DNA from: Tetradesmus obliquus | Lineage: Eukaryota; Chlorophyta; Chlorophyceae; Sphaeropleales; Scenedesmaceae | NCBI GenBank assembly: GCA_030272155.1 | Contig: CP126197.1 | Coordinates: forward strand, 3,154,001-3,218,000 | DNA length: 64,000 nt | Direction: 5' to 3' | In this document: positions 1-12,601 of the stretch, in pieces | How the letters are laid out: each line of letters begins with the position of its first letter | Position numbering within the stretch: position 1 is the first letter of the stretch | Notes under the pieces: generated by a model | The model's database searches: none | Told to the model about the DNA's origin: nothing | The model's input: only the letters and a program-made list of their open reading frames with translations | Translations under genes and position numbers: made by a program

Positions 1-30
1 ACTGGTAGAGTTTTTGTCTCTGCCCAATGA

Positions 31-85
31 GCCTGTCATTGGCTCCCCAACGGGCGAGGTTACTCTTGTAACTTCCAAAATGTGA
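31..85. repeat. dispersed 55-bp repeat, copy 1
   Basis: This 55-bp segment occurs again at 43520-43574 with only two visible differences. It contains a small inverted motif, GTTAC-TCTT-GTAAC. The flanks of the two copies differ, so this looks like a dispersed element fragment rather than a large segmental duplication. The family is not recognised. Confidence 0.7.
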
Positions 86-1273
86 CTCATGGCGCAGCAC
101 AGGTGGCCGTAAAGCACTGGAACCGCAGCTGATCAACCAGCGACGGAACGCCGCATTACACCGGCGATTGGCCATCGCCAAAGCGCAGCAGGCAGAATAT
201 GCAAACCGCCTGTCTGTACGAAGTAGACAGCGGTGCACTGCGCAGCAGTCAACTGCGGCAACTGCAGTCAACAGCCACCTGTTGGTTGCTGATTATTCAA
301 CAGCGACCACGTGCCATCATGCCCAGCACAAAGAGTAACATGGTAAGTCAGCTGATGTCAGTCGCATGCTAGTTCCTGAGCTCGCAGTGCAGCACATCAA
401 TATGCCACTATGTGTCCGCGTACAGAAGACATAATGGTAAACGTCAACCCCGCCTACGCGCGTCAGCACTGTCTGTAGCCCGCTGCGCACCCAAAATTGT
501 GGTTGATACTGCTGTCGTATCCCCAACACATGGTGCAGCTGCGCTGCCAAACACAGTGTATTCCATATAACATTAGGTCTGTGGCATACATGAGTCAGCG
601 GCCAACAGCGCAACCACACAGTGGTCTATCAATATACCGTGTTTGTACGCTGTGTCACACAGTGACACAGCGTACAAACACGGTATATTGATAGATGAAG
701 GGTCTTGAACACCAGGCCAGCGGACCTGCAGGACCAGCAGGGAGCCGCCCAAATGAAATCCGCCATACAAATGCAAGCCCGAGCCTGCAGTCACCACAGT
801 TGTGGTAGCTACCCAGCAACTGCGCTGCTATCCCTTGAATAATTGTACACACCAGCACCAAGCATGACAGGTCAACATCATCCGCAGGTAAACAGGTCAA
901 CAAGGTCTAGCATTACAACAGTCATCGTGCACGTCAGCATCAGTGCTACACAAGGGTGTCCTGCAGGAGCCACACACCATGCTGCCACCCGAAACACACA
1001 GCCTAGAGACGACACGCGCCATCAATCACGCCAGCAGCGCAGGATCTAGGGTAAACACACATGAGCGAGTGTAAAGCGTTGCAACGCCACAAACAATCCA
1101 ATTCCTGCAAAATCTGGGATCACCAAGTGCTAGCAACACCAGCAGGACAAGCTGCATGTCAGCAGCTCTGCATGCTACGCACGACACCAACAAGCGCGCG
1201 AGAATAACCTGGTGCCAGCTGGCTGCAGCTGCTGTGTCCTGCGAAGGCCATGCTGCTGGCGCCACAGCCACTG
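86..1273. other. gene-free stretch upstream of the MYB 3' end
   Basis: No reading frame here shows a recognisable motif or a chain of phase-compatible exons on either strand. The only clear structure is the hairpin at 625-695. The right part is probably the 3' flank of the MYB gene, whose stop codon lies at 1274-1276 on the minus strand. Confidence 0.5.
625..695. repeat. perfect 34-bp inverted repeat with 3-nt loop
   Basis: The left arm 625-658 is the exact reverse complement of 662-695, with the loop ACA between them. Sixty-eight of 71 bases pair. Such a long perfect hairpin is unlikely by chance and, if transcribed, would form a single uninterrupted RNA stem. It could be a small foldback element, a precursor of small RNA, or a fresh palindromic duplication. 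No target-site duplication is evident. Confidence 0.85.
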
Positions 1274-4200
1274 TTACTGCTGTTGCTGTGCAGAAAGCTG
1301 CTGTTGCAGCAGCTTCAGCATGTCATTTGGTGCTGCTGCTGCAGGCCCCGCGGCTGCCAATGGCAGGCCCAGCTGCAAGCTGGGAGGCCCAGGCAGCAGC
1401 GCTGGACCAGCTGCTGCAAGCGACAGCAGACCTGGCAGCCCAGCAGCCAGTGCAGATGGCGCACTGTATGCACTCAAACTTGACAGACCTGACAGACCTG
1501 CTGAGGACACTGCTGCTGCTGCCGCCGCTGCTGCTGCCGCATCTGCAGGCAAGCCATTTGCAGCACCAGAGACAAGGCCAGCGAGCGCAGCAGGAGTCAG
1601 CTCAGCCGGCATGCTTGCTACAGCAGCCTGCCGGCTAGCAAGGCCACCCGTTGCTGCTGCCATCGCTGCAATAGAGCCCAGCTGAGACAGCTCAGCAGCA
1701 GCAGCTGCACTGCTTGCAGCTGGTGCTGCACCCAGCAGCTGGCCCAGGCCTGCTGCTGCTGCCATTGGGTCCTGCAAGGGCCCAGGCATGGTGCCGCCAC
1801 TCAGCAGCTGCCGCAGCAAGTCCCCGGCTGCTGCTGTGCCTGCTGCAGAGCTGGCAGGCGCGAATGCTGCAGCGCCGGTTGCGCTGAATGGCAGCGAGAG
1901 AGGCAGCGGCGGCGGTAGAGCTGCTGACGACACGGATGCGGCTGCAACAGCAGCTGCTGCTGCCGCATCTGCCAACTGCGCAGGTGCAGCATCAGATGCT
2001 GCAACTGCAGGGTCGATGTTGATAGGCTGGCCCCGTGGTGCAGTGTATGTGATGTAACGGTTGCCAAACGGCACATTCACTGTCTTGTTGGCGCTGCGGC
2101 GCTCGCTGCTGCCGGCAGCAGCCATTGCTGCAGGCTGGCTGCTGCCACTGCGGCCGTTTGGTGCACGCTGCTTGCCGGCTGCTCCTGTGTAAGGGCTGTG
2201 GCGCTGCCTGTCTTGTGAAGGGTGGTAGTCATCGTCAGACCCTTCCTGCAAGCACCAACAGACACACAATCAACTTCAGCATGACGGCTACCAACGGTGT
2301 GTGTCCTTGAGCATACTGTGATGCCAGACGCTGAGCATGCCACACTTCCAGCTGCGCAGTCAGCAGTTACGAAGCATTCAAAGAGCTGTGGCCACTGCAC
2401 CCTGCAAGCACCAGCAGCACCGCCATCCACACCTGATCGGCCTCGCCGCCCCTGCCTGGCTTGCGTGCTGGCCTTTTGCTGCCGTTGCCACCATTTTGGG
2501 TCCACTGATGCTGCAGCTGCTGCTGCGCTGACAAGTCCTGGCCCAGCTGCCCTAGCGCCATGAGTGCTTCCACCTCATCATCGTCAGCATCCGCATGATG
2601 CTGCCCTGGCTGCTGCTGCTGCACCTTGCCCGGCTGTTCTGCAGCATGCAACACTTCTTGCTTGACTACAGCCTGCCCATCAACATACACGGCTGCGTGC
2701 TGCTGCTGAAATTGCTGCTTGTCGTCCTCATCTGCTGCCTTCACGACGCCAGCTACAGCTGTCTCCACAGTAGCAGTTGCATCACTGCTGAACCTCTGGC
2801 TGAGGTGCCCTGCCAGTAGTGCATTGCTCTGCTGCAGCTGCTGCTGCTGCAGAGAGCCTTGCTCTGCCGCTGCTGAGCCAGCTGCTCCAGACTCTGGCTG
2901 CTGCTCCCCTTGCTGCTGCTGCTGCACGTCAGCAACTGCCCCATTTGTAGCAGCCCCAGAGCTACGCCATAGCCCTGCCAATGCAGCGTATGCATCACTG
3001 CCTGGCACGAAGTCAGCTGCTGCACTGACCTGCTGTTGCTGCCCAGCGGCTGCAAGTGAGCCTGCTGCTGAAGGCATAGCTGCACCAAACAGCGGCAGTA
3101 TGCCTGAGAGCTGCTGCTGTGCGCCACCCGCACCATCACCTGAACCGCGCGGCTCAGCTGCAGCAGCTGACGCTACTGCATCAACAGCAGCACCCAGCAT
3201 AGCGCCAGCTGTTGCGCCAGGCTGACTTGCAGCTGCTGCTGCAGCCGCCATGATGGCTGCAAGCTGCTGCTGCTGCCCTGCAGCAGGCGCTGCTGCCCCT
3301 GCTGCTGCTGCAGCTGCCAACAGCAGCTGCTGCGCGTCGCCAGGCACCGAGCCAGCTGGCCGCAGCTGCTGCTGCAGCAGCTGCCCCAACGGACCTGGCA
3401 GCATGGACTGCAGCACCTGCGCCAGACCCGGCTGCTGCGACAGCATCGCTGCTGCCGCTGCTGCTGCGCCCTGCGGGCCCTGCTGCAGGCCCTGCAGCAG
3501 CTGCAGGTATGGCAGCAGCCCCAGCAGCCCCCCCAGGACTGCTGCTGAGCCGCCCACAGCACCTGCTGCTGCTGCGCCAGCACCAGCCAGCTGCGCCTGC
3601 AGCGCAGCCATGGGGTTTATTGCTGCTGCCTGTGCTCCTGCAAGCTGACCAAGCACAGACAAGTCCGCAGGCAGGCCAAGCCGGCCAGCAGCCGCTGCAG
3701 CCGCCGCTGCTGCTGCCGCTGCTGCAGCAGCCTGCTGGTTGCTGCCGCCACCAGCAGCGCCAAACAGCCCTGCGCCAGGCGCCGCTGCGACTGCTGCTGC
3801 CGCCGCTGCTGCTGCTGGGTCGATAGCCCCGCCGCTGCTTGCGCCTGCTGCTGCCAATGCTGCTTGCAGGATGCCCTGCGGGTCCAACCTGCCTGTGCTG
3901 GCTGCTGCTGCAGCTGCTGCCGCCGCTGCCGCTGCGTTCTGGCCCCAGCTGCCAGGCGCAAGTGCTGGGTTTGCTGCTGCAGCCGCCGCTGCTGCTGCCG
4001 CCACTGCTGCTGTCGAGTCCTGGCCTCCTGCGAAGGGCCCTGGTGGCCAGGAGGAGCTGGGGCTGCACATGCCTAAGCCAGCTGCCTCCATCATTTGCTG
4101 CTGCAGGGCGTGAGCTGCGGAACAGCAGAAAGCGCAGCAAACAAGGGCACACCAAAAGGTAAGATGTCAGCAAACACACTGAATGGCTTTGCAAATTGGG

Positions 4201-5846
4201 CCATTGTATGTGCACAATGCACTGTAAGCATCTCTTTCGTGCACCGCTGATGCAAACGCCGGTCAACTCGAACAGTTGCAGTTGAGCAACTGTGAACATA
4301 CATGCACACACAGCACCAGAATAGCAACAGCGCGCAGCTGAGCAGCAGCTGCCAAGCCTTGGTCACGGGCAAAAGCTGCCACCACCCCAGCACAGCAGCT
4401 GGCCCTGCCCTGCTCACCGGCTTGGCCCTGCTGCTCCATCTTCATGCGCTTCACCACTGTGCCGTCCCTAGCCTCCACCTGGCGCTTCAGGTAGCCGTTC
4501 CTGCAAGCAGACAGAGCCATAGTAACAGAGCAGCTTCACCTAGGCACCGGCAGTCAGGCTGGCAGCTGCAGACGGAATGTCTTGAACTGTTGGCACCTCA
4601 ATGCTGTTCGCCAGTGCTGCGCAGCATGCACATGCTTGATCGTCTGCGCCTGGTGTTATTGGCAGCTGCTCAGCTGTGCCTTGAAACCCTAAAGCCGCAC
4701 TAGCACAAAGCGCTGCTGGATGAACTGCCGTCACATTCCAACAAACAACAGAGCTCCTGCTTACCGGCAGTTGGCATACCAATAGTTTTTGATTGCATTG
4801 TCGGTGCGCCCTGGCAGGTACTTCGCAATCTGTGCCCAGCGGTTGCCCAGCTGCGTGTGCTTCTCTATGATGATCCGCTTCTGCAGCGACATGAACAACA
4901 GGTTTGCAGTTGGCATACAGCCAGTGTGCGGCAGAGGTGACCAAGCATGGTTGAGTGCAAAACAGGTACATGATGACCATGCTTTGAACTTTCCGTTTAA
5001 AGTTCACGAGCTTGCGTGCCAGGCTGCCTGGGACCGACTGCTGAACAGCACAGCTCTGCCATGCTACACACAGCCCCACCTCTTCCTCTGTGAACGGCTC
5101 CTTCCGCACTCCTGGATTTAGCTGGTTGCACCACCTGCAGAGAAACGTCGGAAACGGTCAGAGTGTGTGGAAGCGCACAGTGCAGGCTGACTGCAAGAGC
5201 AGCTGCGCTCCTGCCTGCAAATCATGTCACCAAGTCATGTCCACCTACCTAAGACGACAGCTCTTGCCGTTGCGACCACCCAGCCCCTGCAATAAGACAG
5301 AGCAAGAGATCCAGGACAAAGTAAGCATAAGCCAGCACAAGCAGATGCTGCTTGCACCATGTCCGCCAGCAGCGCAGCAGCAACTGCGCAGCAGCAGCTG
5401 CTGCTCTTATAGTTAAGGCTGCAGGTGACACAGCAATTGCTGTTAGATTGCAGATGCTGCTTGGCTGCGTCTGTAAGTTTCACCTGCGCAATAAGCGTCC
5501 AATTTTGCGGCCCATACTTTTCCACCAGCTCCACTAGGCGAGCGTCCTCCTGTAGGAGACAACAGCAACCGGAACAGATACAGCAGTAGCTCGAAACCAA
5601 AGGAAAGCATACCTGTTGCCTTTTCCGGGCATGCCACACTAGGCTGCAAATCTGCAGACAACTGCTTGGCAACCACTGCCGGTGATGCCAGCATTGGCTG
5701 ACCGCTCAAAAGACCTATGGGTCCAACCTCAACAGACATTAGCTTACTTCTGGTGTCCAGGAGGAGCGCTTAGGCGCCTGCGCCTGCCCCAGGTGGCGCC
5801 CGTCCAGGCCTGCTGCGCCGGATGAACTGCTGCCCTCCTCGGCCAT
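1274..5846 (-). CDS. R2R3-MYB transcription factor with very long Ala/Gln tail
   Basis: Eight phase-compatible exons (5748-5846, 5484-5549, 5249-5286, 5080-5134, 4765-4880, 4418-4500, 2433-4114, 1274-2245) give 1036 residues. Residues 30-120 form two MYB repeats with the expected helix-turn-helix aromatics: W30, W50 and W69 in R2, then F82, W101 and W120 in R3. Motifs such as [17 protein letters not shown] and [11 protein letters not shown] are classic for plant and algal R2R3-MYBs that bind DNA in the nucleus. From about residue 155 onward the protein is mostly poly-Ala and poly-Gln with few conserved blocks, one being around [15 protein letters not shown] in the last exon. The start is the only ATG that places an acidic N-terminus directly before the R2 tryptophan. 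The target genes cannot be inferred. The MYB core is certain; the repeat-rich exons are less so, though they are open over 1.6 and 1.0 kb. Confidence 0.92.
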
Positions 5847-6557
5847 GGCCGCGGATGTATTTGGGCAGTAGACTTTAGTTGGTCGCAGACATCAGGTACT
5901 CAGCAATCCTGTGAAGCGTGCCAGCAACGGGCCTGCTGTTTACGGGTAGCTGTCACAACAACGGCAATGCTTGCGGAAGCTGTTTTCAACAAACAGATAT
6001 ACATAACGGTGGTGCTTCTGTCTGCCGCGTGCCTCAAGGCTGCCATCGACCTCAACCGCGACGGTTGCTGCCATAACCAACAGGTGACAGGTCATGGCTG
6101 AGAGTAACAAAACGCTCTATCCCACTTGCGCTTTTGAATGTTTGACGTGCTCGGAACGGGAGGTTTGCTGTGGTTCTGAAAGTAGCATGGCTCTGAAGAC
6201 AGCTCAGCTGCGGAGAACACGGGGCTGGAAGGCAGCCTGCGCAGGCACTCAGTGCCACGGTGCCAGCCACAGTCTGGGCCCAGGCTGGGGCCTTCATTAA
6301 GGCAGGCCCGGTGACCTGCATACGAAAATGACCGTCTGCCGAGGCGTTATTAGCATTGAACAAACCAGGACAATTACAAGGAGCGGCCATGCAACAGCTT
6401 TTGCCAGGTGCGTATCCGTCATACATGACATCCACACCTGAAGCGGAGCTGCTGTGTGTACAGCACACAAACACATCACCACCAGGTTATTCCTTATGTG
6501 TGCTGCAACCAATGCAGGAACACAGTGGCAAGTATCAATGAGCGGGTCAACAGCTTG
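5847..6557. other. intergenic gap between MYB start and MYND fragment
   Basis: This is the 5' flank of the MYB gene (minus strand) and the 3' flank of the MYND-finger fragment (minus strand). I see no further exons, tRNA or clear promoter element. Confidence 0.4.
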
Positions 6558-7555
6558 CTACAGCTGGGCTGCTGCTGTTGCTGCTGTTGCTGCTGTCGCC
6601 GGCTTGGCGTGCCCCCTGCACAGCGCCTTGTGCCATTTGTAGTGCTCCACCTGGCAGGCCTTGCAGCAGTACCTGAAGAAACAGCAGCGGCGGCAGCAGC
6701 AGCGCAGCAGTCATCAGGAGAGCGTTGTGTTGCAGTGCCACTGCATCAGTGATGCTTGCATCATGCATGGATCCGGGGCGGTGCTTAGATGATGCATGTC
6801 ATCGACAGCAATGTAAACGCCCTAACCCTCATCGCCATGCTGTTGCCATCGGCAATGTTTCAGAGCAGCCACTTCGTCAGCGTGTTTGATGCTGTTTTAA
6901 GTGACCCGACAGTACCAAGCTGCATCTTGCTTGGTAGCTCAGCTGCTGAAGGATGTCAGCTGGCAACCCGGCCACATCCAAGTAGCCTGAAATGTCGCCG
7001 ACACACTCCTTGCACCACTGCACCATATCAGACCGCAACTCAAACAGATCTGGCTCAGTGTCTGCTGCATCAGGGCACTCACAGCTGCTGGTTGATGGAG
7101 ACTGCTGACGCTCCCGTGCAGCTGCCTCCATTGCGCTTGCCGCCACAAACAAGCAGCGGCTCTCCAGCGCCAACCACTGAGCAGCAGCAGGTGATGGTGA
7201 GGCTGTTGCTGCTGGCTGCCCCCGGTTGTCTGTCACTGCATGCAAATCCCTGGCTGCACTGCTGGCACTGCCCGCGCTGCTGTTAGCGCTGCTGCTGGTG
7301 CATGCCTGCTGCTGTTGCTGCTCTTTGATTTCTTCCATCACTGTGTCGCAAACAACGCTGACATGCCAAGCCACCGCAATGACGGACTCAAGAGCTGCTG
7401 GCACGTCTGCAACACTCACGAAGCACCATGAGTACTTCAGGCAGCTCATTTGCAGCCCAAAGAGCTGATCCAGCAGCTGCGGCTCATTGCACGGCTGCCC
7501 TAAAGAGCGCCTGACTAGCTGCTGCAAGCATCTCATGCCTGTGCGAATGCTGCAG
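6558..7555 (-). pseudogene. MYND-type zinc-finger gene fragment (3' part)
   Basis: Two pieces support a gene on this strand. A short last exon (6558-6672) starts at a TTCTTCAG acceptor and encodes YCCKACQVEHYKWHKALC, the second half of a MYND zinc finger, then Ala/Thr repeats and a stop. Upstream, about 6877-7555 is open with normal coding-like composition and a plausible CCTGCAG acceptor. It encodes a helical, Ala/Ser/Gln-rich region with no known motif. I could not find the first zinc-ligand half of the MYND finger between them, nor a convincing 5' end beyond 7555. It may be a decayed copy of the neighbouring MYND gene, which lies in the opposite orientation, or a real gene whose small exons I missed. 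Confidence 0.4.
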
Positions 7556-8911
7556 GCCAGAGTTTTACCAAGTGCGGGAGATCTTGGATGATGTGACCGT
7601 GAGAATGGAGTGCGAGCAGGGGCAGGTGCAGCCGCGGCGCAGGTGGCCTGGGGATGCGTGTATGCGCGGCCTACCCCTATCATAGCAACGCAGCGGCCGG
7701 CAGCGTGAGCAGCATCTACACCGCAACAGCAGCAGCAGCAATGCATCCAGCTGGGTTGGCACCAGCAGCAGGCTCGGCTAGGGGGGCTACACACACCAGG
7801 TGCGGCAGCAGCTAGGGCGGCAGCACAGTTTGAGACAGTCAGGCAGCGTGCTTGCCAAACACGGCAGCAGCAGCAGACGTAAGGTTGCCATGGCTGCTTG
7901 CCTGATGAGGCAGATGTGGCAGCAGACAGGCATGGCAGTTGGCAATGAACGACCTGGTGTTGTGATGCACGTGGTGACAGGGGCTGCGAAGCTTGTGTGC
8001 AGCATGGTATGCTGCTGCTACTTTTGTGCGCTGACTATGATCTGGTGTTCAATGATTCAGCACACCATGCTGCTGGTGCATATGCAGCACCTTCCAATGC
8101 GGCTGCTGAATCTGTGGATGGATGACAAAAGAGGTCAAACAGTTGCAGAAATACTCTATCCGTGTGGCACAATGCTGGGCGTGGTTTAGTGTTTGTGCTT
8201 CACTTTGCAGGTTTGCTGGTGTCATTTGCTCGTTTGTGTGTGCTTGGCAGGTGCACTTGAACACAAAATCTTCACACAGCGGTCGCAAGACATAACCACA
8301 GGATCTGCAGCAGACAGTGCACTGTGGTGATACGGCAATGCCACAAGCAGATATGCTGTGCCACCAAGCGGCAGGAGCAGCAGCAGGAAGAGGAGGAGCT
8401 GTGCTTGTTTTGGGTCGTTGGGGAGCAGTTTGTCGGCGGCTGGTGGATGTTGCATTCTCTTGGAAACCAAGAGAATCCAAGCACTTTGTAGAAGTAACTG
8501 CTGTGTAAGGAGACTGTGCAGTGGTGCGGCTGGTCCATAACACCTCAGTTTCAGGGTTTGGAGCGTGCGTCATGATAGCTATCCACGTCAGACGCCCATG
8601 CTTGCATATTGGCCAAAGATAGTTGATTTTCGTCGTTTTGGCAACGCATTCTGGCGAACGCTCGTGATCGAGGCGACGGGGCACCTTGGACACGCAAGCT
8701 TGCACAGAGTCGCCCAGATCATCATCATCTGCCAGCGATAGTAAGCAGAGTGCTTGCCATCCACCAATCGATCAAACCAGGAGTTTCCATGGCTTAATTA
8801 GCAGCTGGGATCACGTCTCAAAGCGCAGCCGACGAACAGCAGCAGCGTCACCAGCCAGCACCACCAGCAGCAGGTACATCATAGTCCACTTTGCAGCACT
8901 GCCGTGTAAGA
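7556..8911. other. gap between the two MYND-family loci
   Basis: Open frames occur here on both strands (for example 8049-8705 minus) but show no motif and no consistent exon chain. The segment may hold the missing 5' exons of the minus-strand MYND fragment and the promoter or a first exon of the plus-strand MYND gene. Confidence 0.35.
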
Positions 8912-11715
8912 ATGCGGCTGGCTCAGCGACTGAAGCTAGCAGAGGATGCAGCAAGCAAGCTGAGCAGCCTGGCGGGCAGCGATCAAGTGCTGCAGCTGCT
9001 GCAGCGACCTCTGCCTGCTCAACCAACAGCAGGGCAGCAGGCAGTGCTCGCCAGCTGTAGCAATGCCCTGTACCAGTTGTTTAAGGCCCTGCCTGGTGAT
9101 CCCCAAAATGAATCAGGCAGGTCAGCGGCAGCTGAGCTGCTTAAAGGCGTGCTGCGGCACAGAGCATGCCAAGCTGCTGGTGCACTTGTTGCGCTGCTGC
9201 AGCAGCAGCAGCCGCAGCAGCTGGCGGCAGTGCTGTCCAGCTTTCAGAGCTCCGACGGCCTCAAGATCGGAACCATGGAGAGTGTGTGGTTTGGTGGCAT
9301 GCAAGTCCTGACGGAGATCTTCATCCTGCTGGAGAGCTGCACGGAAGTCAGCAGCAGCTGCACAGCCTCTGTCGTGAACTGCGCCGCCAACATGACTCAG
9401 CAGCTTCTGCAGTCAGGTGTGTGCGTTTGCTGCCAAGGGGCATGGACACAGCAGTCCTGATGTGCTGGGCTTTGCATGCATCACCAACAATGCTTAGAAC
9501 AGCAGCAATTTACATAGAGACGTGGCTCACGGGGCGGAGCATTGTTAATCCACTCGCTCAAGCAATGGCAAGAAAGTGAGGTCAGCTCCAAACATCACAT
9601 GCAGCAGGCCGCATGTGCAGATCTGCCATTGTAACGGGTACTACGTTTGATCTTTCATTTGACTTCATGAATGTCCTAATTCAGCTAGGCTGGCAAGCAG
9701 CGATCTAGTCACTCCTGCAACACAAATCAACTCTGTGCCTACTGCTGTTGCTGCTGCTGCTGCTGCTGGGTATGCAGGTGTGCTGGCCAGCTGGAGGGGG
9801 CTCGTGCAGCTGCTGCTGCAGCAGTGGCCGGGCCAGCTGTCTCGTGGGCGGGAAAATGGCTGCCTGGCATTTGGGCTGACAACCGGAACCATGCGCCTGC
9901 TGCTCAGCATCTGGGCGGAGGTGCTGCCCCATGCCCCCGCACAGATAGACACCATAGCACCTGCAGCAGTGCCGCTGCTGCAGCAGATGCAGTGCTGGCA
10001 GGAGTTCCTGTCGCCAGACTCAGCAGCAGCTGTAGCAGCAGCACGCGGCCACAGGGTGAACGAGGTGTGGATGAGGTACCACGAAGCGCACCAGGCGTGC
10101 GGACCGTTCCTGTTTCGGCTGACTGGTGTGCTGATGCAGCAGCAACGGCAGCAGGTGCAGCTAAGCGAAGGAGCCGCATGTAAGGCTGTTAGCTTGCTGC
10201 GCGAGCCTGTAGTGTCACAGCTGCTGCTGCAGCTGCTGGCAGTCTGCACCATGATTCTGCACCAGCAGCACAGCGAGCAGCAGCAGCATCCTCAGCAGAA
10301 CAGCAGGCAGCAGCTGCGTGCAGACCTGCTGCCTATCCCTGCCTTTCACCAGCAGGAGGGCATGCTGCAGCTGCTGCCGGGTGGCCAGACCTTCCTGGAT
10401 GCAGCGGCTTACTTGGTGGGAGATTCTTGCGGCGGAGATGCAGCCGACATCAGGCTGAAGTTCATGGCTCTGGCTTGCATGATGGTAGATGCACTGGAAG
10501 TCACACTATACCACTGCTGCACGCTGCAGCAGGGCAGCTTTGCAATGGAGAGCATTGCACCTCTGCTATCAGCAGCTGCAGTGCAGGTGGTGCTGGAGCT
10601 GCAGCTGCTGGCTGCCGCTGGTGCAGCGCAGCCCTCGGGCCGGCAGCGCACGCGGCGGACGCCGCACACACAGATCATGGAGCGAGGCGCGGACTGCCTG
10701 CAGCTGCTGCTGATGTGCGCGGCTGTGCAGCAGCGGCAGCTGCGAGCAGTCATGCAGGCTGGCGCCAGCTGCCTGCCGCCCGAGTTGCTGCAGCAGGCTG
10801 GGCTGCAGCTGCTGCAGGCGCTGGCGGCGCCGCTGCAGCAGCTGCAGCTGGCTGCAGCTGACAGCCCAGCCAGGGCAATGGCAGTGGAATCTGCTGCGCG
10901 CCACCAGCCGGGTTCGCTTGGCCAGCAGCTGATTGCCCTAAAAGCTGCTGCGCCTGGGCTGGAGCTGCAACGGTTGAGGACGCTGGTTGCATCTGGTGAG
11001 GAGCTGTAGCTGCTGAGGCGCGACTGGCTTCTGGCGCCATGTTGGTGCATAATGCCTGTGCGTGCTGCTTCCCTGCGTGCAGCTATAGCTGCCTCGCCCA
11101 CCGTTACGCGCAATGCGGAACCATGTCTTACTTGCGCCGGAGAGCCGCTTGCACGTCTGCAGGTTGAAGAGAATCTGTGCCTGTGCTCCCTGTTGTCATG
11201 CTGCCAGATGACTGCAGCACAGTGGCGGTTGTAACTGGCTCAAAGACGCTCACTGACGGCGATTGCCCACTTGCGTGTTTCTCTTCTGCCTTGTGCCGCA
11301 CTCTGGCAGGGCTGGAAGCGACACCAATGTTCAACCTGGCAGCAGCACACCCAGAGGCTTTCACAGCCTTCATCGACTGCTACATGCGCTCGCCAGTGCT
11401 GCTGGCAGCAGACATGATGGCAGCACTTGAGGTGCTGGCACATGCAGCAGCTGCAGTGTTGGGCTGCAATGGTAGGGCGCCTGCAGCGCTGGGAAGCACA
11501 GGTGCAGTGGCCGGCCTGGCATCTGCCGTCACCAGCTTTGCCAAGCGAGCAGCACAGCTAACCAACGCTGCAATCATATTGCAGCCTCAAGCAGGGTCTG
11601 ACACTACAGCAGCATACTTTCCAGCTGCCCTGATCGTGACAACAGACATAGCGCTGAGCAGCCTAACTTCCAACCTGCTGGCATCCAAGCATGGCATTGC
11701 AACCATCACGGCTGC

Positions 11716-11750
<35 letters not shown>

Positions 11751-12129
11751 AGGTGGCTGCAAGCACTGCTCTGCTGTCTGTGGTTGCTGCACGCAGTCTA
11801 GTGCAGCTGACAGATGCAATGCAGGCAGTAGGGCCCCAGCTGCTGCTCAGGTGCCTCAGAGCCGGCGCTGCCTTCAAGAGCGAGTGGGCACCAGAAAAGG
11901 GCGATGGAATAGTCCTTGTCAACACTTTTGCAATTGGCAGCCGCGCTATGCATGATGCACCATACCATTGGCATGGGTGGCAGGCATGCATGCTGCAGGC
12001 CATGCTGCAGGTGCTGCTGGCTTTCACAGAAGCTGATGCAGGGCGCCCACTGGAAGCAGTATCGGCAGGAGTGCCGGCGCCTGCTGCAGCAGCAGCTTTG
12101 GAACCTGCAGCCGCTGATGCAACCACCAC

Positions 12130-12175
<46 letters not shown>

Positions 12176-12601
12176 CCTGGCCACCCAAGCAGCGCCCAGC
12201 AGGTCAGCTGGGGCTACCTGCTGCAGCTGCAGCAGCGCAGCCCACGCTGGGCAGCAGCAGTGGCAGCCTTTGATGCCAAGTGGCCCGGCTGGGCTGACAT
12301 GGCACGCGATGGTGTTGTTGAAGATCCTGCAAGCAGCGATGCGGCCATGCAGCGCACCCAGCAGCAGTTCATCGACGCCCTGGAGCTGTGCAAGGCACTA
12401 GTGGCTGCTGCGCCACTGCCGCTGGTGTGCAACAACCCTGGGTGTGCGAGCATGGCTCGAGTGAGTGAGTATGCGGCTGCCAGGAAGCGCTGCACTGGCT
12501 GCAAGTGCAACTACTGCAGCGCGGAATGTCAGAAAGCTGACTGGAAGCGGCACAAGCATGCATGCAAGCGCATGTCTGCTGCTGGAGAGACATGTGTGTG
12601 A
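8912..12601 (+). CDS. MYND-type zinc-finger protein, 1004 aa
   Basis: Exons 8912-9416, 9778-10995 and 11310-12601 join in phase to give 1004 residues. The body is a long helical, Leu/Ala/Gln-rich stretch with Gln and Ser runs and no recognised domain. The C-terminus carries a full MYND finger: CNNPGC, then CTGC, then YCSAECQ, then HKHAC. MYND fingers bind zinc and usually mediate protein-protein contacts; large families of such Ala/Leu-rich proteins with a terminal MYND finger occur in green algae (established). The first ATG in the open frame is used. A possible TTTGCAG acceptor just upstream (ending 8896) means an earlier exon could exist. A related fragment lies at 6558-7555 on the other strand. 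The specific function is unknown. Confidence 0.78.

Noticed and set aside
1212-4113. Several long plus-strand frames opposite the MYB exons, rich in Cys, Leu or Ala
   Set aside because: They are the other frames of GCA/CAG/CTG repeats. The minus-strand frame has the MYB domain and phase-matched introns, so these are shadows.
8049-8705. Minus-strand open frame of 218 codons
   Set aside because: No motif, no good splice context, and composition unlike the accepted exons. It could contain a MYND-fragment exon, but nothing shows it.
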